From NCBI RefSeq assembly GCF_013761175.1, contig NZ_JACDUR010000004.1:62001-126000 (forward strand): 64,000 nt of DNA, given 5' to 3'. How positions within the stretch are numbered: the stretch's first letter is position 1; every line of letters begins with the position of its first letter. Source of the stretch: Nonomuraea soli (lineage in GTDB: Bacteria > Actinomycetota > Actinomycetes > Streptosporangiales > Streptosporangiaceae). Shown piece after piece: positions 24,362 to 32,215 of the stretch. The notes under the pieces are model-generated. The model searched no databases. It had not been told where the DNA came from and saw only the letters and a list, made by a program, of their open reading frames with translations. The position numbers and the translations under genes were made by a program.

Positions 24362-25452
24362 CCCAGCAGGTCCGGGGCGCCCGGCCTGACAAGACGGCGG
24401 CACGGACGGACCACCGTGCCGCTGCCGGAGCGGCGGGCGTCGCGCGGTCGCCCGCCGCCTCCCGGCTGCTGATCCCCGCCCTCGCGGTGCTGCTCGCCAC
24501 GCTGTGCGTCGTGTCGGCGGGGATCGGCGCGGTCCAGGTGCCCTTCGACGAGGTACTCGGAGCGCTCACCGGCACCAGGACCGAGCACTTCGAGGTGCTC
24601 TGGGCGATCCGCTTCCCCAGGGTCGTCCTGGCCCTGATGATCGGCGCCGCCCTCGCGGTGGCCGGCGCCGGCATGCAAGGCGTGTTCGGCAACCCGCTGG
24701 CCGAACCCGGCGTGATCGGCGTCTCCTCCGGCGCCGCGGTGGGCGCGGTCGGCGCGATCGTGCTGGGCTTCAGCGCCCTGGGCGGCTGGTCGATCACGGT
24801 GGCCGCCTTCGCGGGCGGCTTCGTGGCGACCATCGCCGTCTACGCGCTGGCCAGGAACGGCGGCCGCACCGAGGTCGTGACGCTGGTCCTGACCGGCGTC
24901 GCCGTGAACGCGGTGGCCGGCGCGGTCGTCGGCATCTTCACCTTCGTCGCCGACGACGAGGAACTGCGCTCGATCACCTTCTGGAGCCTGGGCAGCGTCG
25001 GCGGAGCCAGCTGGGCGGTGGTGGCCGCGATGGCGCCGTTCGCCCTGCTCGGACTGGCCGCGATGCCGTTGTTCTCCAAGGCGCTCGACCTGCTGGCGCT
25101 GGGGGAGCGCAGCGCCAGGCATCTGGGCGTCGACACCGAGCGGGTGCGGATCGTGGTGATCGGCCTGGCGGCGCTGCTGACCGGCGCGGGCGTGGCGGCG
25201 GCCGGCATCATCGGCTTCGTCGGCCTGGTCGTGCCGCACCTCATCCGCCTGGTCGCCGGGCCCTCGCACCGGATCCTCATCCCCGCCTCCGCGCTGGCCG
25301 GTGCCGGCGTGATGCTGCTGGCCGACCTCGCCGCGCGGATGGTGGTCATCCCCGCCGAGCTGCCGATCGGGGTGCTCACCGCGCTGCTGGGCGGGCCGTT
25401 CTTCCTCTGGTTGCTGCGCCGTACGAGAAGGGAGCAGGGAGGATGGGCATGA
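24358..25452 (+). CDS. hmuU: Haem ABC transporter permease (FecCD family, HmuU-like)
   Basis: A 364-residue polytopic permease. FecCD landmarks are the IRFPRVVLALMIGAALAVAGAGMQGVFGNPLAEPGVIGVSSGAAVG segment (quoted in part: GAGMQGVFGNPLAEPGVIG), SLGSVGGASW, and GIIGFVGLVVPHLIRLVAGPSHR before the last helices. It forms the channel of the haem importer as a homodimer with the HmuV ATPase. The first 35 residues are an unusual charged, Ala-rich cytosolic extension. It starts at ATG 24358 inside the hmuT stop and overlaps hmuV. Confidence 0.9.
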   Translation: MTQQVRGARPDKTAARTDHRAAAGAAGVARSPAASRLLIPALAVLLATLCVVSAGIGAVQVPFDEVLGALTGTRTEHFEVLWAIRFPRVVLALMIGAALAVAGAGMQGVFGNPLAEPGVIGVSSGAAVGAVGAIVLGFSALGGWSITVAAFAGGFVATIAVYALARNGGRTEVVTLVLTGVAVNAVAGAVVGIFTFVADDEELRSITFWSLGSVGGASWAVVAAMAPFALLGLAAMPLFSKALDLLALGERSARHLGVDTERVRIVVIGLAALLTGAGVAAAGIIGFVGLVVPHLIRLVAGPSHRILIPASALAGAGVMLLADLAARMVVIPAELPIGVLTALLGGPFFLWLLRRTRREQGGWA

Positions 25453-26249
25453 TCGACGCGGCGGGGATCACCTGGCGGGCCGGCCGGGCCACGCTGCTCG
25501 ACGACGTCTGCGTCGAGGCGGGCGAGGGCGAGCTGGTCGCGATCGTCGGACCCAACGGTGCGGGCAAGTCGTCGCTGCTCGCGGTGCTGGCGGGCGACGT
25601 ACGGCCCGACCGGGGCAGCGTCACGATCGCGGGCGCCGCCCTGCGCGGGCTGCGCCCGGCGGCGCTGGCCAGGCTCCGGGCCGTGCTACCGCAGAAGGTC
25701 ACGCTGGCCTTCCCGTTCACCGTCGCCCAGGTGGTGGAGATGGGACAGTACGGCAGGCCGTACGACGAGCGCACCCAGCGCGAGGTGATGGACGCGACCG
25801 AGGTCGCCCACCTGGCGCACCGGGCCTTCCCCACGCTGTCGGGCGGCGAGCAGGCGCGCGTCTCGCTGGCCAGGGTCCTGGCGCAGGGCGCGCCCGTGCT
25901 GCTGCTCGACGAGCCGACCGCCCCGCTGGACCTGCGCCACCAGGAGCAGGTCATGGGCCTGGTGCGGCAGCGCGCCCGCCTGGGCGACACGGTCGTCGTG
26001 GTGCTGCACGACCTCAACCTGGCGGCGGCCTACGCCGACCGGATCGTGGTGATGCGCGAGGGCCGGGTGGCCGCCGACGGAGCACCCGGTGACGTGCTCG
26101 ACGCCGGTTTGCTGAGCGAGGTCTACGCCTGCCCGATCGAGGTGCGCGACAACCTGGTGCTGCCGGTCCGTCACTGCGACTTCTTCCCCGAGGTGCGGCT
26201 CCCGCTCGGCGGGCCATCTCGCACCAGTTCTTCCGCCCCTGCCGGGTGA
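25449..26249 (+). CDS. hmuV: Haem ABC transporter ATP-binding protein (HmuV-like)
   Basis: A 266-residue ABC ATPase: Walker A GPNGAGKS (34-41), Q loop in LPQKVTLAFPF, signature LSGGEQARVS, Walker B VLLLDEPTAPLD, switch His in VLHDLNLA. The VEMGQYGRPY region matches HmuV-type importers. Two in-frame ATGs occur (25443 and 25449); GGAGG ends directly before the first and sits 6 bases before the second, so 25449 is preferred; that ATG overlaps the permease stop. No terminator is visible before the MerR gene. Confidence 0.9.
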   Translation: MIDAAGITWRAGRATLLDDVCVEAGEGELVAIVGPNGAGKSSLLAVLAGDVRPDRGSVTIAGAALRGLRPAALARLRAVLPQKVTLAFPFTVAQVVEMGQYGRPYDERTQREVMDATEVAHLAHRAFPTLSGGEQARVSLARVLAQGAPVLLLDEPTAPLDLRHQEQVMGLVRQRARLGDTVVVVLHDLNLAAAYADRIVVMREGRVAADGAPGDVLDAGLLSEVYACPIEVRDNLVLPVRHCDFFPEVRLPLGGPSRTSSSAPAG

Positions 26250-26323
26250 CGTTCGACTTCACCTCGATGCGGCTGGAGATACTGGACCCTGACACCGTGT
26301 GAGGTCCTAAACCTGGAGGAGTC

Positions 26324-27142
26324 ATGTTCAGCATCGGAGACTTCGCCAGGCTCGGCCGCGTGTCGGTGCGCATGTTGCGCCACTACGACGCCATCGGCCT
26401 GCTGCCCCCCGCCCACGTCGACCGCTACACCGGCTACCGGTCCTACCAGGCCGCCCAGCTGGCCAGGCTCAACCGCGTCGTCGCGCTCAAGGATCTCGGC
26501 TTCACCCTCGACCAGGTGGCCAGGATCCTCGACGAGAAGCTGAGCGCCGAGGAACTGCACGGCATGGTACGGCTGCGCAGAGCCCAGCTGGAGGCCCAGA
26601 TCGACGCCGACCTGGCACGGCTGCGCGGGGTGGAGTCGAGGCTCCGGATGATCGAGAGAGAAGGCGCCATGCGAACCGCCGAGATCGTCGTCAAACAGGT
26701 CCCCGCCGTCCGCGTCGCCGAGCTCAGCGCGGTGGCCGCCAGCTACGAGCCCGGAGACATCGGTCCCGTGATCCAGCCGCTGTACGACCGGATCATGGAG
26801 CGGATGGAGGCCGCGGGGTCGCCCTTCGCCGGGCCCTCCATCGCCTACTACCTCCCGCTCGGCGACGGGACCGTCGAGGTGCACGCGGCCTTCCCCGTCA
26901 CGGTCGCGAGCGTGCCCGGCCTGACCATGGTCGACCTGCCCGCCCTCGCCGAGGCGGCCACGCTCGTGCACCACGGCCCGCTCGACACCGCCGACGCCTC
27001 GATCCAGGCGATGGCACACTGGATCGAGGACAACGGTTACCGCTCGCGCGGCCTGTCGCGTGAGGTCTACCTGCACTGCCCGCCCGACACGGGCCAGGCC
27101 GACTGGGTGACGGAGCTGCAGATGGAGATCGCCAAGGCATGA
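26324..27142 (+). CDS. MerR-family regulator with GyrI-like effector domain
   Basis: A 272-residue activator of the TipA/BmrR type. The MerR HTH is FSIGDFARLGRVSVRMLRHYD with DRYTGYRSYQAAQ, then a coiled dimer helix to about residue 110. The C-terminal half (AEIVVKQVPAVRVAELSAV ... YYLPLGDGTVEVHAAFPV ... ASLVHHGPLDT-like) is a GyrI-like small-molecule domain. GGAGGA precedes the ATG. It overlaps the sigma-factor gene (ATGA) and probably controls its own operon from the 74-base gap upstream. Confidence 0.92.
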   Translation: MFSIGDFARLGRVSVRMLRHYDAIGLLPPAHVDRYTGYRSYQAAQLARLNRVVALKDLGFTLDQVARILDEKLSAEELHGMVRLRRAQLEAQIDADLARLRGVESRLRMIEREGAMRTAEIVVKQVPAVRVAELSAVAASYEPGDIGPVIQPLYDRIMERMEAAGSPFAGPSIAYYLPLGDGTVEVHAAFPVTVASVPGLTMVDLPALAEAATLVHHGPLDTADASIQAMAHWIEDNGYRSRGLSREVYLHCPPDTGQADWVTELQMEIAKA

Positions 27143-28032
27143 CCGACGTGCTCGAACACCACCGCCAGGCCCTGACCGGCTACTGCTACCGCATGCTCGG
27201 CTCACCCTTCGAGGCCGAGGACGCCGTGCAGGAGACCCTGGTCAGGGCCTGGCGTACCTTCGACGAGTCCCGGGGGCCGCTGAAGGCGTGGCTGTTCAGG
27301 ATCGCCACGACCGTCTGCCTCGACATGCTGCGCGGCGCCCAGCGGCGGGCCCGCGCCCTCGACCTGGCCGCTCCGTCCAGGCCCGGCACTCCGCTCGGCC
27401 CGCCGCTGCCGGAGAGCTCGTGGGTGCTGCCGATCCCCGACGACCGCCTCGACCCCGCCGAGCTGGCCGTCGCCCGCGAGTCCGTACGGCTGGCGTTCGT
27501 CGCGGCGCTGCAGCACCTGCCCGCCCGCCAGCGCGCCGCCCTCATCCTGCGCGACGTGCTCGCCTTCTCCGCCGCCGAGACCGCCGAGCTGATCGGCACC
27601 AGCGTCGCCGCGGCCAACAGCGCCCTGCAGCGGGCCCGCGCCGCGCTGCCCGCCACGCCGGAGGCGGAGCCGGTCGACGAGGACCTGGTGGAGCGCTACC
27701 TCGACGCGTTCATGCGCAACGACGTCGACACGCTGGTCAAGCTGCTCCACGCCGACGCCACGATGACCATGCCGCCGTTCGCCTGGTGGCTGCGCGGACG
27801 CGACGACCTGGAGGCCGTCCTGCGGCTCTCGGGCACGCCCTGCCACGACAACCGGTTCGTTCCCGCGATGGCCAACGGGGGCAGGGTGTTCGGGCAGTAT
27901 CTCCCTGACGGCACGCCGTTCGCCCTGCTCATGCTGGAGACGCGGGGCGGGCTGGTGGTCGGGAGCTCGACGTATCTCGACGCGGAGAGAATCTTCCCGC
28001 TCTTCGATGAGTTCCGGGCGGCGGCGTCGTAG
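27139..28032 (+). CDS. ECF sigma factor with C-terminal SnoaL-like domain (SigG-like)
   Basis: A 297-residue sigma-70 factor. Region 2 is GYCYRMLGSPFEAEDAVQETLVRAWRTFD and region 4 is LQHLPARQRAALILRDVLAFSAAETAELIG. After residue about 180 comes an NTF2/SnoaL-like domain (ERYLDAFMRNDVDTLVKLLH, TMPPFAWWLRGRDD) as in SigG/SigJ-type ECF groups, where it modulates activity in place of a classic anti-sigma factor. It is sandwiched between two GyrI-domain genes, so the effector may be a small molecule. Confidence 0.88.
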   Translation: MTDVLEHHRQALTGYCYRMLGSPFEAEDAVQETLVRAWRTFDESRGPLKAWLFRIATTVCLDMLRGAQRRARALDLAAPSRPGTPLGPPLPESSWVLPIPDDRLDPAELAVARESVRLAFVAALQHLPARQRAALILRDVLAFSAAETAELIGTSVAAANSALQRARAALPATPEAEPVDEDLVERYLDAFMRNDVDTLVKLLHADATMTMPPFAWWLRGRDDLEAVLRLSGTPCHDNRFVPAMANGGRVFGQYLPDGTPFALLMLETRGGLVVGSSTYLDAERIFPLFDEFRAAAS

Positions 28033-28040
28033 TAAGGAGT

Positions 28041-28505
28041 ATGGAACCGACAATCATCGACCGTCCCGCGCAGCCGTACATGGGCATCAAGGGCACGGTC
28101 ACCATGACCAGCTTCGCCAAGATCGCCGACCGCATCCCCGAACTGGCCGGCTGGCTGCCCGCCCACGGCCTGCAGATCGTGGGGGCGCCGTTCTTCCGCT
28201 ACTACGTCATCGACATGGACGGCGACCTCCAGCTCGAGGTGGGCTTCCCGGTGGCGTCCACGACGGAGGGCGAGGGCGACATCAAGCCGGGCGAGCTGCC
28301 CGCCGGGCGCTACGCCTCCGTCATGCACCACGGTCACCCCGACGGGCTGAAGGAGGTGACCGCCGACCTGCTCGCCCGCGACCTGGCCTGGGACGTGCGG
28401 GACGATCGCTGGGGCGCCCGGCTGGAGGTCTTCCACACCAACCCGGCCGAGCAGCCCGACTGGAACGAGTGGGACACCGAGCTGCTGTTCAAGCTGAAAG
28501 ACTAG
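28041..28505 (+). CDS. Stand-alone GyrI-like small-molecule-binding protein
   Basis: A 154-residue protein with the GyrI/SOUL-like fold as a single domain: YMGIKGTVTMTSFAKIADRIPE at the start, YVIDMDGDLQLEVGFPV in the middle and GRYASVMHHGHPDGLKEVTADLL. Related proteins bind or hydrolyse hydrophobic cationic compounds. TAAGGAG is just upstream of its ATG, 8 bases after the sigma gene stop, so it belongs to the MerR-sigma operon. It may be a resistance or sensing protein for the compound that MerR detects. Confidence 0.83.
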   Translation: MEPTIIDRPAQPYMGIKGTVTMTSFAKIADRIPELAGWLPAHGLQIVGAPFFRYYVIDMDGDLQLEVGFPVASTTEGEGDIKPGELPAGRYASVMHHGHPDGLKEVTADLLARDLAWDVRDDRWGARLEVFHTNPAEQPDWNEWDTELLFKLKD

Positions 28506-28575
28506 CTCGGTATACGTAACTCATCCGATGCGCCCGCCGGGGCCTCGCCCGTAGATTCCGGACGAGGTGAGCCGA

Positions 28576-29784
28576 ATGCGCAAGCTAGTTGTGCTGTTAT
28601 CGACCGCGATCCTGGCCGCGTTCCCCGCGGGCGCCGCCGTAGCGGAGAAGAAACCACCACCACCAGCCCAGTCCGAGGTCGTCTACCAGCGCGCCGATCT
28701 CGGCGCCGGGCTGAGCTTCGGACAACCGGCGGGCACCATCGAGTACGGCGGAGCCACCTGGGAGTACTCCCAGTGGACGGGCCAGGACAGGCAGATCGGT
28801 TTCGGAGCCACCGAACTGATCGCCTCCTGGACCGCCGACACCCCGGCCGGTACCTGGATCCAGATCGAGATGCGGGGAACCGCGCCCGACACCAAGTGGT
28901 ATGTCATGGGCCGCTGGGCCTACGGCGAGTCCGACATCCAGCGGACCTCCGTGCCGGGACAGGGTGACGCCGACGGCACGGTCTCCGTCGACACGTTCGT
29001 CGCCGCCGCGGGCAAGCCGATCGACTCCTACCAGCTGCGGGTGACGCTCTACCGCAAGCCGGGCGCCACCGGCGGACCCACGGTCCGCACCCTGGGGGCG
29101 ATGGCCTCGGCGGTCCCCGAGCGCAAGACCGTCCCGGTGAGTCCGGGCGGCGAGGCCTGGGGCGTCGAGCTGAACGTGCCGCGCCGCTCGCAGAGCATCC
29201 ACCAGGGCCACTACCCCGAATGGGACGGAGGCGGCCAGGCCTGGTGCAGCCCGACGTCCACCACGATGGTGCTCGGCTTCTGGGGCAAGTGGCCCAGCGC
29301 GGCAGACACGGCCTGGGTGGATCCCGCGGACCCCAGCCCCGAGGTCGACTACGCCGCCAGGTACGTCTACGACCACGCCTACCAGGGCGCGGGCAACTGG
29401 CCGTTCAACACCGCCTACGCCGGCCGCTACGGGCTCGACGGCTTCGTCACGCGGCTGCGGTCGCTGACGGAGCTGGAGAAGTTCGTCAAGGCAGGCATCC
29501 CCGTGATCACGTCGCAGTCGTTCAAGAAGGGCGAGCTGCCAGGAGCCGGGTACGGCACCAACGGCCACATCTTCGTGGTCATCGGGTTCACCGCCACCGG
29601 CGACGTGATCGTCAACGACCCGGCCAACTCGCCCGCGAACGACGACGCGCGCCGCGTCTATCCCCGCGCCGACTTCGAGAACGTCTGGCAGCGCAGCTCC
29701 AGCAGCGGCGGCATCGTCTACATCATCCGGCCGCCCGGCCACCCGCTGCCCGCGGGCGTGCCAGGGGTGCCGGCCAACTGGTGA
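28576..29784 (+). CDS. Secreted C39-like peptidase family protein
   Basis: A 402-residue exported protein. The signal peptide (LVVLLSTAILAAFPAGAAVAE) is followed by an N-terminal beta domain (about residues 35-185) and a papain-like C39_2 domain: nucleophile Cys in GGQAWCSPTSTTMVLGFW, His in YGTNGHIFVVIGF and the third residue in DVIVNDPANSP. Proteins of this type are secreted peptidases or amidases of uncertain substrate. ATG 28576 with GAGGTGA upstream is preferred over GTG 28567. The gene ends before a convergent terminator. Confidence 0.83.
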   Translation: MRKLVVLLSTAILAAFPAGAAVAEKKPPPPAQSEVVYQRADLGAGLSFGQPAGTIEYGGATWEYSQWTGQDRQIGFGATELIASWTADTPAGTWIQIEMRGTAPDTKWYVMGRWAYGESDIQRTSVPGQGDADGTVSVDTFVAAAGKPIDSYQLRVTLYRKPGATGGPTVRTLGAMASAVPERKTVPVSPGGEAWGVELNVPRRSQSIHQGHYPEWDGGGQAWCSPTSTTMVLGFWGKWPSAADTAWVDPADPSPEVDYAARYVYDHAYQGAGNWPFNTAYAGRYGLDGFVTRLRSLTELEKFVKAGIPVITSQSFKKGELPGAGYGTNGHIFVVIGFTATGDVIVNDPANSPANDDARRVYPRADFENVWQRSSSSGGIVYIIRPPGHPLPAGVPGVPANW

Positions 29785-29799
29785 GGTTCAGGCCGGGCC

Positions 29800-29829
29800 C
29801 GACCTCTGGCGGGTGGCCGCCAGAGGTCG
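29800..29829. terminator. Bidirectional hairpin terminator
   Basis: A perfect 13-bp stem (29800-29812 with 29817-29829) closes a 4-base loop. It lies between the convergent C39-like and phosphosugar mutase genes and touches the stop codon of the latter. It can serve both strands. Confidence 0.85.
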
Positions 29830-31413
29830 CTACAGGCCCAGCGCGGCGCTCAGGTCGCGCTTGATCGCCTCCAGGTCGGCGGCGGCCCGCTCGCGCGAGT
29901 CGCCGACGACCTCCAGGTAGCACTTGAGCTTGGGTTCGGTGCCCGACGGCCGGACCACGATCCGGCCGTCACCGGCCAGCCGGTAGCGCAGCCCGTCGGT
30001 GGGCGGCAACTGCGCCGAGCCCTCGCTCAGGTCGTCGGCCGCCTCGACCGCGCGCCCGCCCAGCGAGGTGGGCGGCTCGGCGCGCAACCTGGCCATGGCG
30101 CCGGTGATCAGCGACAGGTCGTCGACGCGCACCGACAACTGCGAGGTCAGGTGCAGCCCGAACCGGCGCGCCTGGTCGTCGAGCAGGTCGAGCAGGGTGC
30201 GTCCCGACCGCTTGGCCTGCGCGGCGATGGCGGCGACGGTGAGCGCGGCGCTGATGCCGTCCTTGTCGTGCACCGGCAGCCCCGCGTCGGAGCCGACGCT
30301 GTAGCCCAGCGCCTCCTCGTAGCCGAAGACCAGGCCCTCACCCGCCCGCATGATCCACTTGAAGCCGGTGAGCGTCTCGGTATAGCGCACGCCGTACTCC
30401 GCGGCGATCTTGCCGAGCAGCGTCGAGGAGACGATCGTGGTGGCCACCAGTACATCACCCGAGGTGTGGGTGAGCACGTACTCCCCGAGCAGGCCGCCCA
30501 CCTCGTCGCCGGTGAGCATGCGGAAGCCGCCGCCCGGCAGGGGCACGCCCACCGCGCACCGGTCGGCGTCGGGATCGTTGGCCAGCACCACGTCGGCGTC
30601 GATCTTCCTGGCCAGCTCGAAGGCCAGGTCCATCGCGCCCGGCTCCTCCGGGTTGGGGAAGGAGACCGTCGGGAACTCGGGATCGGGCTCACGCTGCGCC
30701 TCGACCGGCACCGGAGCGTCGAACCCGGCCGTCAGGAACGCGCGCTCCAGCAGCTCGGCGCCGACCCCGTGCAGCGCGGTCGAGGCGATGCGCAGCTCAC
30801 GGGCGTCGCCCAGCGGCAACGCCGTGACCGCCTTCAGGTAGGCGTCGACGATCGGCTCGCCGAGCGTCTCCCACGAGTCGCCCAGCGGCAGCTCGTCGAC
30901 CCGGCCCACGGCGTCGATCGCCGCGGAGATCTCGCCGTCGACCGGCGGCACGATCTGCGAGCCGTCGCCCCAGTAGACCTTGTAGCCGTTGTCGCGCGGC
31001 GGGTTGTGGCTGGCGGTGACCATCACGCCCGCGTCGGCGCCCAGCTCTTTGACGGCGAAGGCCAGCAGGGGAGTGGGCAGGTGGCGCGCCATGATCGACG
31101 CCTTCAGCCCGGCGCCCGTCAGCACCGCCGCGGTGTCGCGCGCGAACACGTCCGACTTGTGACGGGCGTCGAAGCCGATGACCACGTGCTTGCCGGGGCC
31201 GAGGACCGCGGCCAGGCCCGCCGCCGCGCGCATCACCGTCACGCGGTTCATGCGGTTGGGACCGGCTCCGAGCTCACCGCGCAGGCCCGCCGTACCGAAC
31301 TCGAGCTTGGCCCCGAACCGCTCGGCCAGCTGTGCCGGGTCGCCCAGGATGGCTTCCAGCTCGGCCCGCGTGTCGGGATCGGGATCCTGCGCCAGCCATT
31401 CCTCGGGAGTCAC
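29830..31413 (-). CDS. Phosphosugar mutase (phosphomannomutase/phosphoglucomutase family)
   Basis: A 527-residue alpha-D-phosphohexomutase. The phosphoserine loop is GVMVTASHNPPRDNGYKVYW, the metal loop is VLANDPDADRCAVG, the sugar-binding loop is YEEALGYSVG, and the C-terminal phosphate loop is VRPSGTEPKLKCYLEV. It follows the PNP gene with a 4-base overlap, so it most likely isomerises (deoxy)ribose-1-phosphate to the 5-phosphate or a related sugar phosphate from nucleoside breakdown. The alternative is general hexose phosphate metabolism. Confidence 0.9.
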   Translation of the reverse strand: MTPEEWLAQDPDPDTRAELEAILGDPAQLAERFGAKLEFGTAGLRGELGAGPNRMNRVTVMRAAAGLAAVLGPGKHVVIGFDARHKSDVFARDTAAVLTGAGLKASIMARHLPTPLLAFAVKELGADAGVMVTASHNPPRDNGYKVYWGDGSQIVPPVDGEISAAIDAVGRVDELPLGDSWETLGEPIVDAYLKAVTALPLGDARELRIASTALHGVGAELLERAFLTAGFDAPVPVEAQREPDPEFPTVSFPNPEEPGAMDLAFELARKIDADVVLANDPDADRCAVGVPLPGGGFRMLTGDEVGGLLGEYVLTHTSGDVLVATTIVSSTLLGKIAAEYGVRYTETLTGFKWIMRAGEGLVFGYEEALGYSVGSDAGLPVHDKDGISAALTVAAIAAQAKRSGRTLLDLLDDQARRFGLHLTSQLSVRVDDLSLITGAMARLRAEPPTSLGGRAVEAADDLSEGSAQLPPTDGLRYRLAGDGRIVVRPSGTEPKLKCYLEVVGDSRERAAADLEAIKRDLSAALGL

Positions 31414-32213
31414 AGGCGATCGACCACCTTGGCCAGCAGCACGCCCATGCGCGCCGCGGTCGCCTTGCCGACCTCGAGGACCTCCTCGTGGTTGAGCGGC
31501 TCGCCGACCAGGCCCGCGCCCGGGTTGGTGACCAGCGAGACGCCCAGCACCTCCAGCCCGGCCTCGCGGGCGGCGATGGCCTCGAGCACCGTCGACATGC
31601 CGATCATGTCGCCGCCGAGCGTGCGCAGCATCCGGATCTCGGCGGGCGTCTCGTAGGTGGGGCCGCGGAAGGCCACGTAGACGCCCTCGGCCAGGGTCGG
31701 GTCGATCTCGCGTACGAGAGCGCGCAGCCGCTTGGAATAGACCTCGGTGAGGTCGATGAAGGTGGTGCCGCTGATCGGGACCGCGCCCGTCAGGTTGATG
31801 TGATCGCTGATCAGCACCGGGTCGCCGACCTTCTGCGTCTCCGGCCGCAGGCCGCCGGCGGCGTTGGTCAGCACCAGCGTGCCCACCCCCGCGGCGGCCG
31901 CCGTCCGCACGCCGTGCACGACCGGGTCCACGCCGCGGCCTTCGTACAGGTGCGTGCGGCCCAGGAAGATCAGCGCATGGCGGCCCGTGTCGGTGCGAAC
32001 GACGCGGATCTTGCCCCCGTGGCCGGCGACGGCCGGGGCCGAGAAGCCGGGCAGGTCGGTGAAGGGGATCTCGGCGACGGCCTGGCCGATGGCCTGCGCA
32101 GCCGGGACCCAGCCCGAACCCATCACCAGGGCGACGTCGAAGGACTCGAGCCCGGTGGCGGCCTTCAGCGCTGCCGCGGCCTCTTGGGCGAGGGTGTACG
32201 GATTGGTGCTCAC
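31410..32213 (-). CDS. Purine-nucleoside phosphorylase
   Basis: A 267-residue trimeric-type PNP. Visible blocks are ALVMGSGWVP (phosphate loop), GRTHLYEGRG (Arg/His phosphate site), LTNAAGGLRPE, YVAFRGPTYETPAEIRM (Glu/Met ribose site), MIGMSTVLEAIAAREAGLEVLGVSLVTN (Asn at the purine site). It splits inosine and guanosine to base plus ribose-1-phosphate. It heads a two-gene unit with the phosphosugar mutase, overlapping by GTGA, and complements the adenosine deaminase encoded at 20963. Confidence 0.93.
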   Translation of the reverse strand: MSTNPYTLAQEAAAALKAATGLESFDVALVMGSGWVPAAQAIGQAVAEIPFTDLPGFSAPAVAGHGGKIRVVRTDTGRHALIFLGRTHLYEGRGVDPVVHGVRTAAAAGVGTLVLTNAAGGLRPETQKVGDPVLISDHINLTGAVPISGTTFIDLTEVYSKRLRALVREIDPTLAEGVYVAFRGPTYETPAEIRMLRTLGGDMIGMSTVLEAIAAREAGLEVLGVSLVTNPGAGLVGEPLNHEEVLEVGKATAARMGVLLAKVVDRL

Positions 32214-32215
32214 TT

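Noticed and set aside
26250..26323. MerR-type operator with stretched promoter spacing
   Set aside because: The gap has GGACC/GGTCC arms and a nearby ACAC-C-GTGT, but their centres do not coincide and no clear -35/-10 pair with 19-bp spacing was found.
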